From NCBI GenBank assembly GCA_964342355.1, contig CAYFFG010000003.1, positions 193,094-257,093 on the forward strand: a stretch of 64,000 nt of DNA. Reading direction: 5' to 3'. Made by a program: the position numbers and the translations under genes. The notes under the pieces are model-generated. The model was not told where the DNA came from and did not search any database. It saw only the letters and a program-made list of their open reading frames with translations. The DNA is from Hirschia sp964342355. Lineage in GTDB: Bacteria; Pseudomonadota; Alphaproteobacteria; Caulobacterales; Hyphomonadaceae. Shown one piece after another: positions 9,201-17,593 of this stretch. Within the stretch, counting starts at the first letter, position 1. Every line of letters starts with the position of its first letter.

Positions 9201-10877
9201 ATGATCAAGAATCTACTGGCAGGCGCCGCCTGTCTGTCTTTGTTTGCATGTGTGACCACCACACAGGCGCCACCAGTTCAGGCTGACGCCGAGCCAGTCG
9301 CCGCACAAACTAAAACCGAAACACTGGCTGAAAGTCAGATGCCGAAAGTGACGCCAATCGTCGAAACTGTCGCCGGAAAGGTCCAGGGCGTCATGGACGA
9401 TGACATTATGGCGTTCAAAGGCGTGCGATATGCTGCGCCTCCTGTGGGCGATCTTCGTTTCAAACCCACACAACCTGCTGAAGCATACAAGGGCGTACAG
9501 GATGCGACTGCGTTAGGCGCACCATGTATTCAGATGTATTCGCCAACTGGTCCGGTCGAAACCGACCAGACACGTCGCATGCAGACCATGTTCCCAACGT
9601 CCACCGAAGCGAAGACAGACAATGAAGACTGTCTCTTCCTGAACGTGTGGACGCCGTCCGTTGAAGGCGAAAAGCGCCCGGTCATGGTATGGTTCCACGG
9701 CGGCGGCTACGCTTATGGCTCCGGCGGCTGGCCTGCCTATGACGGGAAGTCCCTTTCGGAAAAAGGCGATGTTGTTGTCGTTACAGTCAACCACCGTCTG
9801 AATGTCATGGGCTATTTGAAACTCGACGAGGTCTTCGGCGAAGACTTCAAAGGATCAGGCAACGCAGGCAATCTCGATCTCGTTGAGTCACTGAAATGGG
9901 TCAACGCCAACATCGAAGCGTTTGGCGGCGACCCAGGCAACGTCACCATCATGGGTGAAAGCGGCGGTGGTTCGAAAGTCAGCCACATGCTGGCCACGCC
10001 GGCCGCTGACGGGCTTTTCCACAAAGCTGTCATCCAATCGGGGCCAGGCGTTCGCTCCTCCGAACCAGAAATTGCCGATGAGCTTGCAAAAGACATTCTG
10101 GCCGAAGCAGGCATCGAAACAATCGATGACCTGAAAACCAAATCGCCTGATGAACTTCTGGACGCGGTGCGACGCGCCAATCGGTCTGGCGGCGGTTTAG
10201 GCGGCGGTCGTAGTCTTGGTCCTGTGCGAGACGGCGTTGTTACCGAGAACCACCCTTTTATTCCAACAGCGCCAGAACAGTCCAAAGACATCCCGGTCAT
10301 GATCGGGTGGAACAAAGACGAAATGACAATCTTCCTCGCCAGCCAGCCATGGTATGGGAAGATTGATTTCGAGGCGCTGGACAAGATGTCCCCAATGCTT
10401 GGCGAAAATGCAAAGGAACTGGTCGCTCATTACCGAGAAGTCGAACCTGATTATTCCGCAACACACGTCGCAGTCCGCGCAATGGGCGCGCGCTTCATCC
10501 AGGGAAGCTATGTTCTGGCAAAAGCCAAAGCCGCTCAACAGGGTGCGCCTGTCTACATGTACTGGCTGACACAGGAAACACCTGTTGTCGGCGGATCGCT
10601 CAAAACACCGCACACGCTGGACATCCCATATATGTTCAGCAATGTGCATCTCTCCCGCCCGTTGGTCGGCACAGGCGAAGAGCCTCAGATTATGGCTGAT
10701 ATGATGAGCGATGCCTGGATCAGCTTTGCCAAGACAGGCACGCCGTCAAGCGAACTGCTGCCAGAATGGCCTGCGTTCACCGCAGACGACATGAAAGCTA
10801 TGAAGCTCGACATTGAGCCTGAAGTCGTCACCGCACCTGAAGGTGACATGGTCAAAATCCTGGAACAGGCTGAATAA
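9201..10877 (+). CDS. Carboxylesterase type B lipoprotein
   Basis: The 558-residue alpha/beta hydrolase starts at the ATG at 9201, preceded by GGGGAGGATAATC. An N-terminal lipoprotein signal ends in LSLFAC (Cys14), so the enzyme is probably anchored in the envelope. The family features are the oxyanion segment WFHGGGYAYGSGG, the nucleophile elbow MGESGGGSK, and a late His in LKTPHTLDIPYMF. An Asp/Glu for the triad is likely in the WNKDEMT region. These enzymes hydrolyse carboxylic esters; the substrate is unknown. A strong terminator follows 22 bp after the stop. Confidence 0.88.
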   Translation: MIKNLLAGAACLSLFACVTTTQAPPVQADAEPVAAQTKTETLAESQMPKVTPIVETVAGKVQGVMDDDIMAFKGVRYAAPPVGDLRFKPTQPAEAYKGVQDATALGAPCIQMYSPTGPVETDQTRRMQTMFPTSTEAKTDNEDCLFLNVWTPSVEGEKRPVMVWFHGGGYAYGSGGWPAYDGKSLSEKGDVVVVTVNHRLNVMGYLKLDEVFGEDFKGSGNAGNLDLVESLKWVNANIEAFGGDPGNVTIMGESGGGSKVSHMLATPAADGLFHKAVIQSGPGVRSSEPEIADELAKDILAEAGIETIDDLKTKSPDELLDAVRRANRSGGGLGGGRSLGPVRDGVVTENHPFIPTAPEQSKDIPVMIGWNKDEMTIFLASQPWYGKIDFEALDKMSPMLGENAKELVAHYREVEPDYSATHVAVRAMGARFIQGSYVLAKAKAAQQGAPVYMYWLTQETPVVGGSLKTPHTLDIPYMFSNVHLSRPLVGTGEEPQIMADMMSDAWISFAKTGTPSSELLPEWPAFTADDMKAMKLDIEPEVVTAPEGDMVKILEQAE

Positions 10878-10899
10878 CAAATCAGCTCATCACCAAAAG

Positions 10900-10929
10900 A
10901 AACGGCGACGCGTTTGCGTCGCCGTTTTT
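10900..10929. terminator. Bidirectional rho-independent terminator
   Basis: AAACGGCGACGC (10900-10911), a GTTT loop and GCGTCGCCGTTT (10916-10927) form a perfect 12-bp stem with a T-run on the plus side and a T-rich run on the minus side. It lies between the convergent carboxylesterase and MarR genes and can serve both. Confidence 0.93.
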
Positions 10930-10951
10930 GTTATCTAAGAATACAGTCGAA

Positions 10952-11419
10952 TTACTGCTCGAGTTTTTTATGTAATTCGCACGTCGCTTCCAGCGTGATC
11001 GCTTCGAGCTCACGCAAAAAAGCAATCCCCTGATCAACTTTTTCATCGCCCATACGCGCCCTAATTTCCGCGCCAGCCTTCGCCCATTCGACATCCGCTT
11101 TACTGGCCAGGTCATGACCTTCTTTGGTCAAGGTCACCTGCTTTCCAGCACGTCCACGACCTCCTAAAGATTCAACAAGGCCGCGCTTTTCCAACAGGTT
11201 AAGATTGCGCGTTAGAGTAGAGTCATCAAGCGTAAGCAATTCACTGATTGCAGAAATGCTTTGCCCAGGGCGCGTATCAATCGCCGCCAGCAACCCAAAT
11301 TGCGGCAGGCTCAGATCATATTTTTTCAGGGCTAAATTAAAATATGAAGTCACAGCTCGACTAGCTCGACGTGTCGCATAACCGGGACATGTGAATCCAA
11401 ATTCTTTCTTATCGCCCAT
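10952..11419 (-). CDS. MarR-family transcriptional regulator
   Basis: The 155-residue protein has the MarR winged helix at about residues 35-105: LSLPQFGLLAAIDTRPGQS, recognition helix region LLTLDDSTLTRNLNLLEKRG and wing GGRGRAGKQVTLTKEG. MarR proteins are dimers that usually repress nearby genes until a ligand binds. The N-terminus (FTCPGYATRRASRAVT) contains one Cys that could be redox sensitive, which is speculation. A dyad-rich region directly upstream of the gene (11426-11474) is its likely operator, shared with the divergent small gene at 11518. Confidence 0.88.
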   Translation of the reverse strand: MGDKKEFGFTCPGYATRRASRAVTSYFNLALKKYDLSLPQFGLLAAIDTRPGQSISAISELLTLDDSTLTRNLNLLEKRGLVESLGGRGRAGKQVTLTKEGHDLASKADVEWAKAGAEIRARMGDEKVDQGIAFLRELEAITLEATCELHKKLEQ

Positions 11420-11425
11420 AATATT

Positions 11426-11474
11426 CCTGTATATGCAATATTTCTTGCAATTACCTCAATCCTGCATGTACAGG
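11426..11474. promoter_or_regulatory. Paired dyads between marR-type gene and 11518 gene, candidate operator
   Basis: CCTGTATATGCA (11426-11437) and TGCATGTACAGG (11463-11474) are inverted copies with one mismatch, and the right copy extended to 11461 (CCTGCATGTACAGG) is itself a near-palindrome. The location between the divergent regulator and a small secreted-protein gene fits autoregulation by the MarR protein. Binding is inferred. Confidence 0.5.
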
Positions 11475-11517
11475 ATTAAAAGGTTCTGAATGCCTAAAGT
11501 ATGTTAGGAAAAATTAA

Positions 11518-11817
11518 ATGCAAACCAAGTCTGTAATTTCTCTAGTCACGCTTTGTTGTGCAATGGCTGCCGCCCTCCCTGCGAACGCTGACGTTTCTCT
11601 CAGCAAATCGTTCTCGTTGTGCAAGGCGGCTGTCTTAACTCAGGTTGAACCTGAGCCGAAAAAAGCGTCTGTCCTGCGCCGCACGGCGCGTTCCAGCGAC
11701 GACCTCGTCCGCGTTGACATCAAAGCCAAATACGCAACCAGTGAAACACGTCGCGGCGTATGCGAAGTCAACCGCGAAACCGGCGACACATCCATCACGT
11801 TGGAAGACGCTGAATAA
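11518..11817 (+). CDS. Small secreted protein of unknown function
   Basis: The 99-residue protein has a Sec signal peptide (LVTLCCAMAAALPANA, cleavage after about residue 24) and a mature part of about 75 residues with two cysteines (KAAV context near 35 and VCEVNRETGD near 81) that could form a disulfide in the periplasm. No family is recognised. It is divergent from the MarR regulator, which may control it, and ends before a strong terminator. Confidence 0.65.
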   Translation: MQTKSVISLVTLCCAMAAALPANADVSLSKSFSLCKAAVLTQVEPEPKKASVLRRTARSSDDLVRVDIKAKYATSETRRGVCEVNRETGDTSITLEDAE

Positions 11818-11853
11818 GTTTACTTGCCTGTACTTTCCCAAATACAGCACCAT

Positions 11854-11885
11854 TGCCGTTCCGCTTGTCGGAACGGCATTTTTTT
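11854..11885 (+). terminator. Rho-independent terminator
   Basis: TGCCGTTCCG (11854-11863), a 5-base loop and CGGAACGGCA (11869-11878) form a perfect 10-bp stem followed by a run of seven T. It ends the transcript of the small secreted protein. Confidence 0.93.
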
Positions 11886-11953
11886 GTTTTCCCCTTGCCT
11901 ATCCCCGCGCTTAGATTCCACAACAGACCAAGGCAAACTTGGAGTAAACAATC

Positions 11954-12577
11954 ATGGCGCGCACCGTCTATATCGTCCGGCACGGCAATACATTCGATAA
12001 AGGCGATGTCGTCACCCGCGTTGGCGCGCGCACTGACTTACCATTGTCCTCATCAGGTTCTAAACAGGTCATTCAGTTAGGCGCTCATTTTTCCGCCATC
12101 GAGCCGGACGGTTTTACCGCTGCTTACACCGGCCCGCTCATCCGGACCAAACAGACAACTGAAGCCATTTTAAGCGCAAGCCAGAACCCTCCGGAGCTCA
12201 CTATTCAGCCCTTCCTGCGCGAAGTTGATTATGGGCCTGATGAAAACCAACCTGAAACAGATGTCGTCGCCCGCATTGGCGAAGAGGCCTTAAAGGCATG
12301 GGAGGAAAACGCCATTCCTCCAAAAGGCTGGCGTGTCGATCCGGTTGCCATGCAGGGAAACTGGCGTAATTTCTTCGACAAAATCGCAAAAACAACGTTT
12401 GAAGACGCCCGCCCCGTTCTCATCGTCACTTCAAACGGAATTGCTCGCTTTGCGCTTCGCGCAGCCGACGTGCTGCCAGAAGGCGCGCCCTTGAAGCTCA
12501 AGACCGCAGCTTATGGCAAAGTCATCCTGCATGATGACGGCAAGGTCGAAGTTCTGGATTGGAATGTCACAAGCTGA
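11954..12577 (+). CDS. Histidine phosphatase family protein (phosphoglycerate mutase-like)
   Basis: The 207-residue protein begins with the family motif TVYIVRHGNTFDKGD (phospho-histidine His10 within RHG), followed by TGPLIRTKQTTEAI, a conserved Glu near residue 90 (LREVDYGPDE) and a late TSNGIARFALR region where the second active-site His of the usual G-H-G motif would be; here that position reads SNG, so the second His seems to be replaced. Members are phosphomonoesterases or mutases with varied substrates. The gene is followed by a P-loop kinase gene on the same strand. Confidence 0.82.
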   Translation: MARTVYIVRHGNTFDKGDVVTRVGARTDLPLSSSGSKQVIQLGAHFSAIEPDGFTAAYTGPLIRTKQTTEAILSASQNPPELTIQPFLREVDYGPDENQPETDVVARIGEEALKAWEENAIPPKGWRVDPVAMQGNWRNFFDKIAKTTFEDARPVLIVTSNGIARFALRAADVLPEGAPLKLKTAAYGKVILHDDGKVEVLDWNVTS

Positions 12578-12613
12578 TCGCTTTTTTAGCGCAGCAACTC
12601 TTTCAAGACGGAT

Positions 12614-12662
12614 CAGCCAATCTTTTCATTGTCAGCCCACGCAAAACACGATTGGCTGTTTT
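12614..12662 (+). terminator. Long-loop hairpin with T-run, possible terminator
   Basis: CAGCCAATC (12614-12622) pairs perfectly with GATTGGCTG (12650-12658), followed by TTTT. The loop is 27 bases, longer than usual for a rho-independent terminator, so it may be a weak terminator or a regulatory site between the phosphatase and kinase genes. Confidence 0.4.
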
Positions 12663-12688
12663 AAACGGTCAACCGGCAAAGGCGCGTC

Positions 12689-13489
12689 ATGGAGTCAGCA
12701 GCAGATATTCTTGTCGACTGGATCAGCCAATTCCCGCTCAACAGCGAAACGCCGAAGCTGATATTTGTGTCCGGCAGTCAGGGCATCGGCAAATCGACTG
12801 CGATGACGTCTGTTGAAGCAAGATTTGCTGACGACGTCGCCATTCTTAGCCTTGATGATTTCTATCTTACTCAACAAGACAGAATGCAAATTGCCAAATC
12901 GATTAGTCCGCTGTTCGACACGCGCGGACCTGCCGGCACACATGACCTGGCTCTTTTGAATAACGTCCTTGATCAGCTGACAAAGCCGGGGGGAGCTCAA
13001 AATCTCAGTTCTCCGGTTTTTAACAAGCGCATAGATGATCGTGTCCCCCAAAATGAATGGCGGCCACTGCCGTCGTCGCCGAAACTCATTATCCTTGAAG
13101 GCTGGCTGATTGGCGCAGAGCCTGATCCGCTATCGCCAACTTCGGCGCCTTTAAATACTGTCGAAACAAAGGACGCAGACGGGTCATGGCGCGGTTATCA
13201 AGAAGATCAATTAGCCGGCCCATATTCTGAACTTTGGAACCGCGCCGACGCATTCTTTCATTTAGAAGCGCCAAACTTTGAAACCGTGTTGGGATGGCGA
13301 CTTCAACAGGAAGCAGGCAATTTTGGGGTGACGCTGGATAGCCTTCCCCAGGAGCGTAAAGACTGGGTGACAAACTTCATCCTGTATTATGAGCGTTTGA
13401 CCCGCCGTATGCTGGACGGCATGAAACGCCCCGGAGCACGGGTCCGTGTGGACGAAAACCGTCGCCCTGTGTCCTACGCGCCGGATTGA
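12689..13489 (+). CDS. P-loop kinase resembling D-glycerate 3-kinase
   Basis: The 266-residue protein has a Walker A segment SGSQGIGKSTAM (residues about 29-40), then LSLDDFYLTQQDRMQIA and FDTRGPAGTHDLALL, which are hallmarks of the GLYK/COG4240 family related to phosphoribulokinase and uridine kinase. Members phosphorylate glycerate to 3-phosphoglycerate in plants; bacterial substrates are less certain. The late motif ILYYERLTRRML is also typical. The length matches the family. The stop lies 3 bp from the stop of the convergent oxyR. Confidence 0.8.
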   Translation: MESAADILVDWISQFPLNSETPKLIFVSGSQGIGKSTAMTSVEARFADDVAILSLDDFYLTQQDRMQIAKSISPLFDTRGPAGTHDLALLNNVLDQLTKPGGAQNLSSPVFNKRIDDRVPQNEWRPLPSSPKLIILEGWLIGAEPDPLSPTSAPLNTVETKDADGSWRGYQEDQLAGPYSELWNRADAFFHLEAPNFETVLGWRLQQEAGNFGVTLDSLPQERKDWVTNFILYYERLTRRMLDGMKRPGARVRVDENRRPVSYAPD

Positions 13490-13492
13490 GGG

Positions 13493-14398
13493 TCAGCGGA
13501 TCGGGCAAACACTATCAGGCAGACAATTTCGGATCACTTCAGCGGTCGCCAGCAATCGCTCCACGCGAGGGAAACTCTTTCGATAACACAATGATATCCG
13601 CCGTGTGGCTGTTTCTTCGCGCAGTTTCTTGGCAACCAACCCCATGCCGCTTGAGACATTTTCCAGCGCCATGGCCGGCACAAGCGTTATGCCCTCTTCC
13701 GCCGCCACTAAATTGATCAAGGTGCCAAGACTTGTTGCCTGCAACGTCTGAGAAACGCCCGGCGCGCTTAACTGGCACACATCCAACGCCTGATCTCTGA
13801 AACAATGCCCCTCAGAAAGGAGCAATAGATCACTAACCGGCAAGTCTTCTGTCCTGATTGTGTCAGCCCGGCTGAGTGTATGACCGGATGGGTAAATAAC
13901 CCAGAATGGTTCGTCATAGAGCGGTATCTCACATAGCGCCCCATCCTCCGGCGCGGTCGCCAAAAGCGCCGCATCCAGCGTGCCGTCGAGCAGCTCCCGC
14001 GTCAGGCGCTGCGTAAGGTCTTCTTGAAAACTGAATTTGAGGTTCGGCAAAGATGTCCGTGCGCTTCGCAACATGCGCGGCAATAAAAAAGGCGCCACCG
14101 TCGGAATACAGCCGACACGCATATTACCGTGTAACGGATCATGCGCCATTTCAGCTGTCACTTTTATCTTTGCGACGACATCCAACGCCTCGACAGCCAG
14201 GGCAACCACACGCTCACCCACACGCGTTGTGCGTACAGATTTATTATTTCGCTCAAAGAGAACAACACCCAGTTCTTCTTCAAGTTTTTTGATCTGACTT
14301 GAAAGTGCTGGCTGGCTGACATTGCATGCTTCCGCCGCCAGTCCGAAATGGCCCAGGCGAGCCACAGCGCGTATATATTCCAGGTCGCGAATGTTCAT
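13493..14398 (-). CDS. oxyR: LysR-family peroxide sensor OxyR
   Basis: The 301-residue protein (ATG at 14398; a second ATG lies 6 bases upstream) has the LysR helix-turn-helix (FGLAAEACNVSQPALSSQIKKLE, residues about 18-40) and the OxyR redox loop LSEGHCFRDQALDVC with two cysteines matching Cys199 and Cys208 of E. coli OxyR. These form a disulfide on reaction with hydrogen peroxide and activate antioxidant genes. The gene is divergent from katG, a known OxyR target, with 254 bp between them. Confidence 0.93.
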   Translation of the reverse strand: MNIRDLEYIRAVARLGHFGLAAEACNVSQPALSSQIKKLEEELGVVLFERNNKSVRTTRVGERVVALAVEALDVVAKIKVTAEMAHDPLHGNMRVGCIPTVAPFLLPRMLRSARTSLPNLKFSFQEDLTQRLTRELLDGTLDAALLATAPEDGALCEIPLYDEPFWVIYPSGHTLSRADTIRTEDLPVSDLLLLSEGHCFRDQALDVCQLSAPGVSQTLQATSLGTLINLVAAEEGITLVPAMALENVSSGMGLVAKKLREETATRRISLCYRKSFPRVERLLATAEVIRNCLPDSVCPIR

Positions 14399-14652
14399 AA
14401 GCAAAGCCTATCGTTACGAGATAAACAATCAATTATACTTAGACAGCGCTTCCCGCTAGCTTCTCTTTGCAAGCTGAGCAGAGGAACAAACGGTGTCGTT
14501 GTCCCCCTTAAAATCCCCAGCCGTCGATCGTGCAGTCTGCACGATCTTACTTTCTCAGCTTGCGCTTGTTTGAGTGAGTGAGAGTAACCCGCCAATTCAC
14601 TTAAGGCCCATTAGACCGGGTCAAAAACAGCTAACGCGACGAGGAAATACCC
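14399..14652. promoter_or_regulatory. oxyR-katG divergent promoter region
   Basis: The 254-bp gap between divergent oxyR and katG must hold both promoters. Next to oxyR (14405-14440) is an AT-rich stretch with spaced ATCG/GAT/ATC half-sites that fits the loose four-element OxyR motif, but I cannot define the sites exactly. GAGGAAATACCC just before 14653 is the katG ribosome-binding site. Confidence 0.45.
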
Positions 14653-16854
14653 ATGTCCACCCCAGGCAAATGTCCATTTAATCACGCAGCGACGACTAAT
14701 CGCGCTGTCACCAACAAAGACTGGTGGCCAAACCAGCTAAACCTCAAAATTTTACATCAAAACTCCGCCCTCTCCGACCCGATGGGCGGCGCCTTCAATT
14801 ATGCTGATGAATTTAAAAAACTGGATCTTAAAGCCCTGAAGCAGGACTTGTACGCACTCATGACGGACAGTCAGGACTGGTGGCCAGCAGATTATGGTCA
14901 CTACGGGCCTTTGTTCATCCGCATGGCATGGCACAGCGCCGGTACCTACCGCACAGGCGATGGCCGCGGTGGCGCAACCTCTGGAACGCAACGTTTTGCA
15001 CCGCTGAACAGCTGGCCGGACAATGGAAACCTCGACAAAGCGCGCCGTCTTTTGTGGCCGATCAAACAAAAATACGGAAACAAGATTTCATGGGCTGACC
15101 TGATGGTGCTGGCAGGAAACTGCGCTATTGAATCCATGGGTGGCAAAACCTTCGGATTTGCTGGCGGCCGTGCCGATGTCTGGGAACCAGAAGAAGACAT
15201 CTACTGGGGTTCAGAAAATGAATGGCTCGCGACCAGCGACCACGAATTGGCGCGCTATTCAGGTGACCGTGAACTGGAAAACCCGTTAGCTGCCGTGCAA
15301 ATGGGACTGATCTACGTCAACCCGGAAGGTCCGGATGGCAACCCTGACCCATTGGCGTCTGCAAAAGACATTCGTGAAACATTTGCCCGCATGGCGATGA
15401 ATGATGAAGAAACGGTCGCGCTGACCGCTGGCGGACACACCTTCGGAAAAACACACGGCGCAGGTGATGTGTCACACGTCGGTCCACAGCCTGAAGGCGC
15501 AGGCCTGGCCGAGCAAGGCTTTGGATGGATGAGCTCATACAAGTCCGGAAAAGGCGTCGACACGATCACATCCGGCCTTGAAGGCGCCTGGACGTCCAAC
15601 CCGGTAAAATGGGACAATGGTTATTTTGATGTCCTGTTCAAATACGAATGGGAAAAGATCAAAAGCCCTGCAGGTGCTTGGATCTGGCGTCCAATCGACC
15701 TTCAGGAAGAAGACATGGCGCCGGAAGTCGACGGCTCCGGTAAAAAAGTTCCAATCATGATGTCCACCGCGGACATGGCCATGAAAATGGACCCTGCTTA
15801 CCGTGAAATTTCTGAGCGTTTCCACAAAAACCCGGACCAGTTTGCGGATGCGTTCGCGCGCGCTTGGTACAAACTGACCCACCGCGACATGGGCCCGCGC
15901 GCATGTCTGCTTGGCGAGGAAGTGCCAGCTGAAGACCTCATTTGGCAGGACCCAATTCCAGCCGCTGATTACAAGGAAATCGGCGAAAAGGACATTGCAG
16001 CGCTGAAACAGAAGATTTTGGATTCAGGCCTTACAGTCTCAGAGCTCGTCACCACAGCCTGGGCGTCTGCTTCCACTTTCCGCGGTTCTGACAAACGCGG
16101 CGGCGCAAACGGCGCGCGCATCAGACTTGCTCCTCAAAAAGACTGGGAGGTCAACCAACCAGAGAAACTTGCCAAGGTTCTGGAGGTCTACGAAGCCATC
16201 CAGAAAGACTTCAACAAATCTCTCTTTGGCAACAAGAAAGTGTCTCTGGCTGATCTGATCGTTTTGGGCGGTAATGCTGCTATCGAAGTTGCAGCAAAAA
16301 ACGCTGGCGTGACTGTTTCCGTCCCGTTTGCGCCAGGCCGTACAGACGCCTCACAGGACCAGACAGATGTTGAATCTTTCTCGGTTATGGAACCTATCGC
16401 TGATGGCTTCCGTAATTACGAAAAAGGCAAATACACTGTTCAGGCTGAAGCGTTACTGGTGGACAAGGCACAATTGCTGACTCTGACAGCGCCTGAAATG
16501 ACGGTGTTGGTTGGTGGGATGCGCATGCTCGGAACCAACCACGGCGGATCGACGCACGGTGTGTTCACCGACAAAAAAGACACATTGTCCAACGACTTCT
16601 TTGTCAATCTCTTGGACATGTCCACAGAATGGAAACCCGTTTCTGAAGCTGAAGACGTGTTTGAAGCGCGCGACAGGACGTCTGGCGAAGTTAAGTGGAC
16701 TGGCACGCGGGTTGATCTGGTTTTTGGTTCAAACTCTCAACTGCGCGCCTTGGCGGAAGTCTACGCACAAGACGATGCAAAGGAAAAATTCGTGAAAGAC
16801 TTTGTCGCCGCATGGACCAAAGTCATGAACGCAGACCGTTTTGACCTTGCTTAA
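14653..16854 (+). CDS. katG: Catalase-peroxidase KatG
   Basis: This 733-residue haem enzyme has the distal active-site motif FIRMAWHSAGTYR (Arg, Trp and His, residues about 91-103), the proximal haem-ligand region LTAGGHTFGKTHG (His near 265), and Tyr/Met residues of the Met-Tyr-Trp adduct (GLIYVNPEG). A degenerate second peroxidase-like half follows from about residue 430. It breaks down hydrogen peroxide and organic peroxides. The context with divergent oxyR indicates peroxide induction. Length and motifs are complete. Confidence 0.97.
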   Translation: MSTPGKCPFNHAATTNRAVTNKDWWPNQLNLKILHQNSALSDPMGGAFNYADEFKKLDLKALKQDLYALMTDSQDWWPADYGHYGPLFIRMAWHSAGTYRTGDGRGGATSGTQRFAPLNSWPDNGNLDKARRLLWPIKQKYGNKISWADLMVLAGNCAIESMGGKTFGFAGGRADVWEPEEDIYWGSENEWLATSDHELARYSGDRELENPLAAVQMGLIYVNPEGPDGNPDPLASAKDIRETFARMAMNDEETVALTAGGHTFGKTHGAGDVSHVGPQPEGAGLAEQGFGWMSSYKSGKGVDTITSGLEGAWTSNPVKWDNGYFDVLFKYEWEKIKSPAGAWIWRPIDLQEEDMAPEVDGSGKKVPIMMSTADMAMKMDPAYREISERFHKNPDQFADAFARAWYKLTHRDMGPRACLLGEEVPAEDLIWQDPIPAADYKEIGEKDIAALKQKILDSGLTVSELVTTAWASASTFRGSDKRGGANGARIRLAPQKDWEVNQPEKLAKVLEVYEAIQKDFNKSLFGNKKVSLADLIVLGGNAAIEVAAKNAGVTVSVPFAPGRTDASQDQTDVESFSVMEPIADGFRNYEKGKYTVQAEALLVDKAQLLTLTAPEMTVLVGGMRMLGTNHGGSTHGVFTDKKDTLSNDFFVNLLDMSTEWKPVSEAEDVFEARDRTSGEVKWTGTRVDLVFGSNSQLRALAEVYAQDDAKEKFVKDFVAAWTKVMNADRFDLA

Positions 16855-16867
16855 CTGACCCTTTGAG

Positions 16868-16902
16868 AAGACCTCCAGGCCTGACTGCTTGGAGGTCTTT
16901 TC
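16868..16902 (+). terminator. Rho-independent terminator of katG
   Basis: AAGACCTCC (16868-16876) pairs with GGAGGTCTT (16891-16899), followed by TTC and more T. It lies 14 bp after the katG stop. Confidence 0.85.
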
Positions 16903-17107
16903 GTTTCCAATCCAAATTTTAGCGAACGCCCACCTTTTGGCTTTACCGTTTTATAATTCAGTCCAACACCTGCTTTTCTAGTCAGTTGTTCAGTCAAACA
17001 TTCCCGCACCGGTAGCGCGACCTGCCCTTCGATGTTAAATTAACCGAAGAGCTAGCGAAAAAATAACTATAAAAACCGCAGCGACATATTGGGGACGGAG
17101 TACGACC

Positions 17108-17593
17108 ATGAAAATCATCGTCAACGGCAAACCACATGAAATCGATGTGGATGAAGATATGCCGCTTCTTTGGGTGCTTCGCGATGAAATCGGATTGAAG
17201 GGCACCAAATTTGGCTGCGGTGTCGCGCAGTGCGGCGCCTGCACCGTTCATGTAGACGGTGCTCCTATGCGCTCCTGCATCACCCCAGTCTCACTTGTGA
17301 GCGGCGATGACGCCCCCAAAATTACAACGATCGAAGCGATGGAAGACACAGACATCGGCTCCGAGCTTCAATCAGCCTGGATCGCGCATGACGTGCCGCA
17401 ATGCGGTTACTGCCAGTCCGGTCAGATCATGTCAGCAGCCGCTTTGCTAGCAGATCACCCCTCTCCCTCGGACACAGATATTGACGATGCGATGAGCGGC
17501 AATATCTGTCGATGCGGCACTTACAATCGCATTCGGGCCGCCATTAAAACAGCCGCTGGGGCAAATACTGGCGATGATGGGGAGGCTGCGTAA
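17108..17593 (+). CDS. [2Fe-2S] subunit of an IorAB-type molybdenum hydroxylase
   Basis: The 161-residue protein has a plant-type ferredoxin cluster motif (GCGVAQCGACTVHVDG, cysteines near residues 38-50) and a second C-terminal [2Fe-2S] motif (CGYCQSGQI, then NICRCGTYNRIRAAI), the layout of small subunits of isoquinoline 1-oxidoreductase and related aldehyde dehydrogenases. It passes electrons from the molybdenum subunit encoded next, whose start overlaps its stop (TAATG). The substrate is unknown. Confidence 0.92.
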   Translation: MKIIVNGKPHEIDVDEDMPLLWVLRDEIGLKGTKFGCGVAQCGACTVHVDGAPMRSCITPVSLVSGDDAPKITTIEAMEDTDIGSELQSAWIAHDVPQCGYCQSGQIMSAAALLADHPSPSDTDIDDAMSGNICRCGTYNRIRAAIKTAAGANTGDDGEAA